Source: Kytococcus schroeteri (GTDB lineage Bacteria; Actinomycetota; Actinomycetes; Actinomycetales; Dermatophilaceae). Taken from it: 64,000 bases of DNA. Of the stretch, positions 1 to 6,334 are shown one piece after another. The DNA lies in assembly GCF_002847825.1 (NCBI RefSeq), contig NZ_PKIZ01000014.1:1-64000 (forward strand). Direction: 5' to 3'. A model generated the notes under the pieces. The model had not been told where the DNA came from. It saw nothing but the letters and a program-made list of their open reading frames with translations, and searched no databases. Within the stretch, counting starts at the first letter, position 1. Each line of letters begins with the position of its first letter. The position numbers and the translations under genes are program-made.

Positions 1-1
1 C

Positions 2-79
2 CCCGACGGCACCATCCACTGGACCAGCCTCCTGGGCCAGAGGTACACCACCACACCCCACGACTACCGCAACCCCTGA
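2..79 (+). CDS. C-terminal end of an HNH endonuclease-like protein (partial)
   Basis: An open frame enters from the left edge and ends at TGA 77-79. It encodes 25 residues, including a DGTIHWTSLLGQRYTT stretch. DUF222/13E12-type HNH endonucleases of Actinobacteria often end in this way, with a D-G-x-x-x-W-T-S-P/L-x-G motif and a short Pro/His tail. Only the tail is visible, so the HNH residues cannot be checked. A full member of the same family lies at 60604-62193. Confidence 0.5.
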   Translation, partial: PDGTIHWTSLLGQRYTTTPHDYRNP

Positions 80-192
80 GGCCCACCCCGTCCACCACTG
101 GTGGCTCCCCCCCCGGGCCTGCCACCCACGACCCACCGGGGCGGTCCGCGCGGTCAACCGGCTCGACGGCCTGGATCACTAGGCTGCCGCCC

Positions 193-735
193 ATGCCGGT
201 CCCGGACTTCATCGTCGAACTACGCCGCCACATCGGGCACGCGCCCCTGTGGTTGAGCGGCATCACGGCCGTGGTGCTTCGACCCGCCCCGGGGCTGCCG
301 GCCGCGCCCGGGAACCGGGAGCTGCTCATGGTGCAGCGTGCGGACAACGGTCGGTGGACACCGGTCACCGGCATCGTCGACCCGGGCGAGCACCCCGCGG
401 CCGCCGCCGAGCGGGAGGTGCTCGAGGAGGCCCGGGTCACGTGCCGGGTGGACCGCCTCGCCTGGGTGTCGGTGACCGTCCCGGTCGAGCACGTCAACGG
501 CGACCGCGCCCAGTACCTCGACCACTGCTTCGCCTGCACCTGGCTCTCCGGCGACCCCGCGGTGGGCGACGACGAGTCTCTGGCCACCGGCTGGTTCCCG
601 CTCACGGACCTCCCTCCGCTGCAGCCCGTCTTCCGCGCGCGCCTGGCCGCCGTGCTCGCCGACGACCCGGTCACCCGCCTCGACCCTGCACCCCCGGAGC
701 TCCCGTCCTACGTCCGTGTGGCGCAGGAGGACTGA
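193..735 (+). CDS. NUDIX hydrolase
   Basis: A 180-residue soluble protein with a Nudix box at residues 60-82: G60, E66, then REVLEEARV at 74-82. The REUXEE core that binds metal and diphosphate is intact. The glycine usually found after EEx is Arg81, a common variation. The size and the long insert before the box suit pyrophosphohydrolases of the MutT/ADP-ribose type, but the substrate cannot be told from sequence. The stop lies 2 bp before the menC ATG, so the two genes are probably co-transcribed. The ATG at 193 is the only start that keeps the whole N-terminal beta strand. Confidence 0.85.
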   Translation: MPVPDFIVELRRHIGHAPLWLSGITAVVLRPAPGLPAAPGNRELLMVQRADNGRWTPVTGIVDPGEHPAAAAEREVLEEARVTCRVDRLAWVSVTVPVEHVNGDRAQYLDHCFACTWLSGDPAVGDDESLATGWFPLTDLPPLQPVFRARLAAVLADDPVTRLDPAPPELPSYVRVAQED

Positions 736-737
736 CG

Positions 738-1802
738 ATGCTGCCCTGCTCCACCCCGCGCCCACCCGCCGTGGCCGACCCCACCCTCGGCCGCCCGCTG
801 CCCGAGCTCGGGGAGCTGCTCGAGCACCTCGTGGTGGTCCGCCTGCCGATGGCGGTGCGCTTCCGCGGCCTCACCGTGCGCGAGACCGCCCTGGTGCGCG
901 GACCCCTCGGTTGGGCCGAGTTCGCCCCCTTCACCGAGTACGACGACGCCGAGTCCTCCCGCTGGCTGGCCGCCACCCTCGAGGCCGGGTGGTGGGGATG
1001 GCCCACCCCGCTGCGGCCGCTCGTGGAGGTCAACGCCACCGTCCCGGCCGTCGCCGCCGAGGAGGTGCCCGCCGTCCTCGCCCGGGTGCCGGGTGCCACC
1101 GCCGCCAAGGTCAAGGTGGCCGAGAAGGCCCTCCTGCTGGCCGACGAGGACGCCTCCGCAGCCGCCGACCTCGCCCGCATCACGGCGGTGCGGGACGCCA
1201 CCGGTCCCGGGGTGCGGGTGCGCATCGACGCCAACGGGGCCTGGACCGTCCGCCAGGCCGCCGCCTTCCTCGAGCAGGTGGCCGCCACCGGCGAGCACCT
1301 GGACTACTGCGAGCAGCCCTGCGCCACCGCCGCCGAGCTGGCTGAGCTGCGCGAGCTGCTGGCGGCCCGCGGCGTCCCGGTCCGCATCGCCGCCGACGAA
1401 TCCGTCCGCCGCGCCACCGACCCGATGCTGGTGCGCGCCCTGGGGGCCGCCGACCTCGTGGTGGTGAAGGCCGCACCCCTGGGCGGGGTGGCCGCGGCCT
1501 CGCAGATCCTCACAGCCACCGGCCTGCCCGCGGTGGTCAGTTCGGCCCTGGAGTCGAGCGTCGGCCTGGCCGCCGGGGTGGCCCTCGCCGCCTCGATGCC
1601 GGAGCTCGACGGGCCGTGCGGCCTCGGCACCGCGCGGCTGTTCACCGAGGACGTCACGTCCGCGCCGCTGGCGCCCGAGGGAGGTCGGCTGGAGGTGCGC
1701 CGTGTGGAGGCCGACCGGGTCGCGAACGTCGCGGAGCCGGCGCGGCGTGCGTGGTGGGCCGACCGCATCGGGCGGTGCCTGGATGTGCTCGCCCGACCGT
1801 GA
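738..1802 (+). CDS. menC: o-succinylbenzoate synthase MenC
   Basis: 354 residues, enolase superfamily. It dehydrates SHCHC to o-succinylbenzoate in menaquinone synthesis. Visible catalytic elements are the KxK pair at K124/K126, metal ligands D164 (RIDANGAW), E192 (CEQP) and D220 (AADES), and the second base K244 (VVVKAAP). The N-terminal capping domain has the RFRGLTVRE stretch typical of actinobacterial MenC. The ATG at 738 sits 2 bp after the NUDIX stop. The frame stays open far upstream, but that part only mirrors the NUDIX gene. The product would supply the quinone used by the sdhCAB complex at 34.8-38.4 kb. Confidence 0.92.
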   Translation: MLPCSTPRPPAVADPTLGRPLPELGELLEHLVVVRLPMAVRFRGLTVRETALVRGPLGWAEFAPFTEYDDAESSRWLAATLEAGWWGWPTPLRPLVEVNATVPAVAAEEVPAVLARVPGATAAKVKVAEKALLLADEDASAAADLARITAVRDATGPGVRVRIDANGAWTVRQAAAFLEQVAATGEHLDYCEQPCATAAELAELRELLAARGVPVRIAADESVRRATDPMLVRALGAADLVVVKAAPLGGVAAASQILTATGLPAVVSSALESSVGLAAGVALAASMPELDGPCGLGTARLFTEDVTSAPLAPEGGRLEVRRVEADRVANVAEPARRAWWADRIGRCLDVLARP

Positions 1803-1806
1803 CCCG

Positions 1807-2043
1807 TCAGACGGGCCGCACGTCGTAGACCATCACCACGATGAAGCCCACCACCAGCGCCAGCAGCGCGGCGTTCACCCCGGCGCGCACCGCGAGCTCC
1901 CGGCGCGTGGGCTCCGGGGTCTTCCGCCAGAACGTGATGCGGTGGAAGGCCCGGTGCTGACCGCGGGGGTTGACCATGCCCATGAAGGTCACCACCACGG
2001 CGAACAGGGCCACGGCGACGATCGACTTCACGATGGTGGGCAC
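1807..2043 (-). CDS. small two-helix membrane protein
   Basis: 78 residues with hydrophobic segments at about 5-24 and 52-73, separated by a basic stretch rich in Arg and His. I do not recognise a family. It converges on menC with only 4 bp between the stops. Its upstream side faces the start of the gene at 2164, about 120 bp away. Codon usage matches the neighbours, so it is probably a real conserved small membrane protein. Confidence 0.6.
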   Translation of the reverse strand: MPTIVKSIVAVALFAVVVTFMGMVNPRGQHRAFHRITFWRKTPEPTRRELAVRAGVNAALLALVVGFIVVMVYDVRPV

Positions 2044-2151
2044 GGCAGGGGTCCTCTCGGTGGGCGTTCGGGGAGCAGGGTGTCACAACCGGCCCCGGCG
2101 CGGGGCCCTGCCCACTCCGCCCCGCGCCCCCGTGCCGAAGGGTGCCTCACC

Positions 2152-2157
2152 TAGACT
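2152..2157 (+). promoter_or_regulatory. -10 element (TAGACT) of a leaderless gene
   Basis: TAGACT lies 6 nt before the ATG at 2164. This matches the TANNNT-N6-8-start pattern repeated through the window and implies an mRNA starting at or next to the start codon. Confidence 0.55.
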
Positions 2158-2163
2158 CCGGGC

Positions 2164-3114
2164 ATGAGTCACGTGACGGGAGGCCAGCCCGGCCCGTACG
2201 CCTACCGCCCGCAGCAGCAGCCCCGCCGCCGTGGGGTGATGCCCTTGGTGTTCGGCGGGCTGACGCTGCTGGTGGGCACGCCCCTGGCGTTCCTGCTGCC
2301 GGTCGCCATCGGCATGGGTGACCTGTTCGGGGCCCTGCTCAACCCGGCCTCGGACGGGGACACCCGCTACCTGCCGGCCGGCGAGGACCGCGTGCTCTAC
2401 GCGATGGGGGAGGGTGGCGAGTCGCTCGCCCATGACGCGTGCTCGGTCACCGGGCCGTCGGGGGAGAAGCTCGAGCTGCACCCCCAGCTGGTGGACCACC
2501 CGCAGGACCCGCAGCACTTCTGGACCTTCCACACCCAGGGGGCCGGCGACCACACCCTGCGATGCGGTGACGGCTCGGTCATGGCCGTGGCCCCCGGGGA
2601 CGCCCTCGAGGGGATCATGGGCTGGACCGTCGGCGCCTTCCTGCTGGCGCTGCTCGTCTTCCTCCTCGGGATGGGCCTGATCATCTGGGGCATCGCGCAG
2701 CTGGTGCGCACCAACCGTCGTGCCGCCGCCGTCCCGCCCGGGGAGCACGGCCCCTACGGCCAGCACGGCCCGGGCGGCATGGGTGGCCCGGGCGGCGCCC
2801 CGTACGGCGGGGACCCCCATGCCCCGCGCACCGGGTCGGCCCCCGGCCAGGCACCCACCGGGCAGCCCCCGGCTCAGGGGGCCGTGTGGAACCCGGTCTC
2901 CGCACCGCCTGCCCCGGGCGCCACGCCCGGCGGGGCCGCGGCTCCCCAGCCGGACCCGCGACAGCCGCACCCGCTCACGGGCCTCCAGGGCCGACCCGCC
3001 CCGGAGTACGGCCAGTACGCCCCCGGGCACGGGCCCGACGGCAGCGCCCCCGAGGCCGGGGACGGCGCCCCGCAGAGTGGCTCGGACCCCGCCGGCGGCG
3101 CTCACCGTCTCTGA
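2164..3114 (+). CDS. membrane protein with Pro/Gly-rich C-terminal tail
   Basis: 316 residues. There is a short cytoplasmic N-terminus, a first membrane segment at about 25-52, an extracytoplasmic domain of about 100 residues with two cysteines (DACSV and LRCGD) that could form a disulfide, and a second membrane segment at about 155-182. A low-complexity Pro/Gly/Ala/Gln tail makes up the last 130 residues. No enzymatic motif is visible. Such tails are common in actinobacterial envelope proteins. The start is supported by the -10 element immediately upstream. Confidence 0.7.
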   Translation: MSHVTGGQPGPYAYRPQQQPRRRGVMPLVFGGLTLLVGTPLAFLLPVAIGMGDLFGALLNPASDGDTRYLPAGEDRVLYAMGEGGESLAHDACSVTGPSGEKLELHPQLVDHPQDPQHFWTFHTQGAGDHTLRCGDGSVMAVAPGDALEGIMGWTVGAFLLALLVFLLGMGLIIWGIAQLVRTNRRAAAVPPGEHGPYGQHGPGGMGGPGGAPYGGDPHAPRTGSAPGQAPTGQPPAQGAVWNPVSAPPAPGATPGGAAAPQPDPRQPHPLTGLQGRPAPEYGQYAPGHGPDGSAPEAGDGAPQSGSDPAGGAHRL

Positions 3115-3124
3115 CGCCGGCCCG

Positions 3125-3130
3125 TAGACT
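3125..3130 (+). promoter_or_regulatory. probable -10 element of the cold-shock gene, long 5' leader
   Basis: TAGACT here is the best -10 match upstream of the cold-shock gene. Transcription would begin near 3137, leaving a leader of about 100 nt before the GTG at 3237. Long structured leaders are typical of cold-shock mRNAs. No convincing -35 box is visible. Confidence 0.4.
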
Positions 3131-3236
3131 GGGCCCGCACGCGACCGCCACCCGGCCAGCCCCGACACCTGGCGCCGTCGCGCCCCATCCTGCTCGCCGT
3201 CCATCGGCGACCCCCCTTCTGCAACAGGAGTTCCCA

Positions 3237-3638
3237 GTGCCCACCGGAAAGGTCAAGTGGTACGACGCCGACAAGGGCTTCGGCTTCATCGGCGACGACG
3301 CCGGCGGTGACGTCTTCCTGCGCGCGGCCGCCCTGCCTGCCGGCGTGACCACCCTGCGCCCCGGCACCCGGCTGGAGTACAGCATCGTCCAGGGCCGCAA
3401 GGGTGACCAGGCCATGCACGTCGCGATGGTGGACGCCCCGCCGTCCGTGCAGCGTGGCCGCACCCTGCGCGACCGGAAGCCGGCCGACGACATGGCCGTG
3501 GTGGTGGAGGACCTCATCCGCCTCCTCGACGACGCGTCCAACCAGCTGCGCCGCGGCCGCTACCCCGACGCCCGCCACGGCGAGACCCTTGCCAAGGCGC
3601 TGCGCGCCGTGGCCGACCAGTTCGAGGTGGGGCGCTGA
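3237..3638 (+). CDS. cold-shock domain protein with C-terminal extension
   Basis: 133 residues. Residues 1-65 form a cold-shock domain with RNP1-like KGFGFIGDD and RNP2-like VFLRAAAL, preceded by GKVKWYD. The RNP2 region lacks the usual HFS signature, and the domain is followed by about 65 residues that are not part of a classical 67-residue Csp. The GTG at 3237 is preceded by GGAG with a 6-nt spacer. The stop overlaps the next start (TGATG), so it is co-translated with the DUF3027 gene. Its expected role is binding single-stranded nucleic acid as an RNA chaperone. Confidence 0.85.
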   Translation: MPTGKVKWYDADKGFGFIGDDAGGDVFLRAAALPAGVTTLRPGTRLEYSIVQGRKGDQAMHVAMVDAPPSVQRGRTLRDRKPADDMAVVVEDLIRLLDDASNQLRRGRYPDARHGETLAKALRAVADQFEVGR

Positions 3639-4342
3639 TGAGCACCACGCCCGAGTCCCGCCCGGCCACCCGCCCCGCCCGCGCCCCTCGCCCGGACACG
3701 GCCCTCATGGAGGCCGTGGACGCCGCCCGCGAGGGCCTGCACGGCATCGCCGCCGAGGGCTCCGTGGGCGAGCACACTGGCGCCCGCTCGGTGGGTGAGC
3801 GCCTGGTCACGCACGCCTTCACCTGCCTGATGCCGGGCTACACCGGATGGCAGTGGGAGGTCACCCTGGCCCGTGCCCCGCGCAGCCGCCGCGTCACCGT
3901 GTGCGAGGCCCACCTCGCCCCCGCCGAGGGGGCCCTGCTGGCCCCGGAGTGGGTGCCGTGGGCCGACCGGCTGCGCCCCGAGGACTTCGGTGTGGCCGAC
4001 GCGAAGGCCGAGGAGGCCCAGCTGGTGCTGGTGGCCCCCCAGGCCCTGCCCGTGCGCCCCGGCGGTCACCAGCCCGAGCGCGTGGCCGCCCGCTGCGAGC
4101 AGTGCGACTGCACCGGCTACCTCGTGCCCGTGGAGGTGCTGCGCGCCGACCGCGCCGCCCTGACCGAGCCGGAGCCCGACCCCCTGCCCGACCCGCTCGT
4201 GGACGAGTTCGAGCTCGAGGTGGTGGACCTCTCGGAGGTGGAGCCCGAGGCCTCCGGTGCCGAGACCGAGGCCGGTGCCGAGCCGTCGCAGGCCCGGGAG
4301 TCCGACGCCGACGCCCCCACCACCGCCGAGGACCGCGCGTGA
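3638..4342 (+). CDS. DUF3027 family protein
   Basis: 234 residues. The conserved core at about 20-160 includes a GYTGWQWEVTLARAPR stretch and a Cys pair (CEQCDC) that may bind metal. The C-terminal 70 residues are acidic low complexity. This matches the actinobacterial DUF3027 family, of unknown function, often found close to a cold-shock gene. It starts within the stop of the cold-shock gene, and its own TGA overlaps the GTG of the permease, so the three genes form one operon. Confidence 0.8.
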   Translation: MSTTPESRPATRPARAPRPDTALMEAVDAAREGLHGIAAEGSVGEHTGARSVGERLVTHAFTCLMPGYTGWQWEVTLARAPRSRRVTVCEAHLAPAEGALLAPEWVPWADRLRPEDFGVADAKAEEAQLVLVAPQALPVRPGGHQPERVAARCEQCDCTGYLVPVEVLRADRAALTEPEPDPLPDPLVDEFELEVVDLSEVEPEASGAETEAGAEPSQARESDADAPTTAEDRA

Positions 4343-5793
4343 ACGCGGCGCTCGAGCGCTGGTTCCACCTGCAGGAGCGGGGCACCACCGTCGTGCAGGA
4401 GGTGCGCGGCGGCGTCGTCACCTTCTTCACGATGGCCTACATCATCGTGCTCAACCCGCTGATGATCGGCACCGTGGCCGACGGCACCGGCGAGTTCCTC
4501 GGCGGCGGCCACGACCCCAACATCGCGATGGTGGCCGCGGCCACGGCGCTGGTGGCCGGCGTCATGACCATCCTCATGGGCGTGGTGGCCAACTACCCCC
4601 TCGCCCTGGCCACGGGCCTGGGCCTCAACGCGTTCATCGCCTTCGGCGTGGCGAGCCTCCCGCAGGTCACCTGGGCCGACGCGATGGGCCTGGTGGTCAT
4701 GGAGGGGCTCATCATCCTGCTGCTGGTGCTCACCGGTTTCCGGCAGGCGGTCTTCCACGCCATCCCGGCGCAGCTCAAGACGGCCATCAGCGTGGGCATC
4801 GGCCTGTTCATCGCCTTCGTCGGCCTCGTGGACGCCGGCATCGTGCGCAAGCCCGCCTCCGGTCCCGTGCCGGTGGAGATGGGTGTGGGTGGATTCCTCG
4901 CCGGGTGGCCCACCGTGGTGTTCGTGATCGGCCTGCTGGCCATCGTCGTGATGATGGTGCGCGGCGTCCGCGGCGCCATCCTCTACGGCATCCTCGGTGC
5001 CACCGTGCTGGCCATGGTGGTGGAGGCCGTCGCCGGCATCGGGTCGCAGACCGACGCCACCGGCAAGGTCGTCAACCCGACCGGCTGGGGCCTCAACGTG
5101 CCGCGCGTGCCCGACAGCTGGGTGCAGGCGCCGGACTTCGGCCTCATCGGGCAGTTCGACCTGCTGGGTTCCTTCTCCTCCATCGGCGTGGTGGGGGCGA
5201 GCCTGCTGGTCTTCACCCTCCTGCTGGCCGACTTCTTCGACACGATGGGCACGATGGTGGCCGTCGGTGCCGAGGCCGACCTGCTCGACGAGGAGGGCAA
5301 CCCGCCGGGCGCGCAGCGCATCCTCGTGGTCGACTCGCTGGCTGCCGCCGCCGGTGGTGTGGGCTCGGTGAGCTCCAACACGAGCTTCATCGAGTCGGCC
5401 TCCGGCGTGGGCGAGGGTGCCCGCACGGGCCTGGCGAGCGTGGTCACCGGCGTGCTCTTCCTGCTGGCCACCTTCCTCTCCCCGCTGGTGTCGGTGGTGC
5501 CCTACGAGGCCGCCACCCCCGCCCTGGTGGTCGTCGGCTTCCTGATGATGCAGCAGGTCACCGGCATCGAGTGGAACCGTCTGGACATCGCCGTGCCGGC
5601 CTTCCTGACCATCGTCCTCATGCCCTTCACGTACTCGATCACCGCCGGCATCGGTGCCGGGTTCGTGACCTACGTGGTGCTGCAGGTGGTGCAGGGCCGC
5701 GGCAAGCAGCTGCACCCGCTGATGTGGCTCATCGCCGTGATGTTCCTGCTCTACTTCGGCATCGACCCGATCCGCGACCTGGCAGGTGTGTGA
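4339..5793 (+). CDS. AzgA-type NCS2 purine permease
   Basis: 484 residues, about 12-14 membrane segments. It belongs to the NCS2 nucleobase permeases of the AzgA (COG2252) branch: an N-terminal FFTMAYIIVLNP stretch, NYPLALATGLGLNAF near residues 88-102, and the signature TSFIESASGVGEGARTG in the second half. Known members import adenine, guanine or hypoxanthine with protons. The GTG at 4339 overlaps the preceding stop; the N-terminal residues NAALERWFHLQERGT fit the family start. It is the last large gene of the cold-shock/DUF3027 operon. Confidence 0.9.
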   Translation: MNAALERWFHLQERGTTVVQEVRGGVVTFFTMAYIIVLNPLMIGTVADGTGEFLGGGHDPNIAMVAAATALVAGVMTILMGVVANYPLALATGLGLNAFIAFGVASLPQVTWADAMGLVVMEGLIILLLVLTGFRQAVFHAIPAQLKTAISVGIGLFIAFVGLVDAGIVRKPASGPVPVEMGVGGFLAGWPTVVFVIGLLAIVVMMVRGVRGAILYGILGATVLAMVVEAVAGIGSQTDATGKVVNPTGWGLNVPRVPDSWVQAPDFGLIGQFDLLGSFSSIGVVGASLLVFTLLLADFFDTMGTMVAVGAEADLLDEEGNPPGAQRILVVDSLAAAAGGVGSVSSNTSFIESASGVGEGARTGLASVVTGVLFLLATFLSPLVSVVPYEAATPALVVVGFLMMQQVTGIEWNRLDIAVPAFLTIVLMPFTYSITAGIGAGFVTYVVLQVVQGRGKQLHPLMWLIAVMFLLYFGIDPIRDLAGV

Positions 5794-5879
5794 TGAGTGC
5801 CCAGTCCCGACGCATCATCGTCCTCGTGACTCTGGCGGCCCTGATCCTGGGCCCCGTGCTGGCGGCCCTGTTCAACTGA
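5793..5879 (+). CDS. 28-residue single-span membrane peptide
   Basis: A tiny frame begins at ATG 5793, overlapping the permease stop as TGATG, and encodes 28 residues. Basic residues (SAQSRR) are followed by one hydrophobic helix of about 18 residues ending in LFN. The coupling to the permease, the use of G/C at third positions and the terminator directly downstream suggest a real product, perhaps a permease accessory peptide. No family is recognisable. Confidence 0.5.
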   Translation: MSAQSRRIIVLVTLAALILGPVLAALFN

Positions 5880-5901
5880 GCTCCGGCTCGGCCCCGGTAG
5901 C

Positions 5902-5940
5902 CGAACGGCCCCCTCTCCCCGCGGGTGAGGGGGCCGTTCG
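5902..5940. terminator. bidirectional intrinsic terminator
   Basis: A perfect 14-bp stem (5902-5915 with 5927-5940) has an 11-nt loop. It sits between two convergent genes and can serve both the permease operon and the lipoprotein gene. Confidence 0.75.
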
Positions 5941-5951
5941 CGCGCGATGCC

Positions 5952-6221
5952 TCAGGAGGCCGGCGGCGTGGCGCTCATGGGCGAGGAGTCGCCCGACGGC
6001 TGTTCGATGCTGGGGATGGTGATCGTCCCGTTCCCCGGCGAGGGGCTGGTCCCCGGCTCGCTCGGCGACTCCTCGGTGGGCGAGTCCGCGGGCGACGACG
6101 GGGCCTGCGTGCTGGACGTGCCGGAGTCAGCCGCGTCGTCACCGGAGCTGCTGCAGGCGGTGAGACCGCCGAGTGCCAGGGCTGCGACGGCCAGGAGGCC
6201 GGATCGGGTGCTGGCTGCCAT
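5952..6221 (-). CDS. small Ser/Thr/Pro-rich lipoprotein
   Basis: 89 residues. A signal peptide with a lipobox (LTAC, Cys23) is followed by about 65 residues of Ser/Thr/Pro/Asp low complexity without a folded domain. It should be a lipid-anchored surface peptide, and the Ser/Thr content makes it a plausible substrate for the O-mannosyltransferase at 33063-34697. The start has a GGAAGG ribosome binding site. Confidence 0.7.
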   Translation of the reverse strand: MAASTRSGLLAVAALALGGLTACSSSGDDAADSGTSSTQAPSSPADSPTEESPSEPGTSPSPGNGTITIPSIEQPSGDSSPMSATPPAS

Positions 6222-6334
6222 GGGAACCTTCCTTCGTGGTCGGGGTCACACCACGGTGGACCACCGGGGGCCCGGTGCCAACCCCACGGGCCCGACTGTG
6301 AGGAACCCGTGAGGCCGGCACCGGAACGGCCGGG

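Noticed and set aside
2130..2160. Iron box before the gene at 2164
   Set aside because: Only the right half (CTCACCTA) fits; the left half does not match the consensus.
2083..3204. 373-codon minus-strand frame over the Pro-rich membrane protein gene
   Set aside because: Arg/Gly-rich translation without motifs. The plus-strand gene has membrane helices and a promoter.
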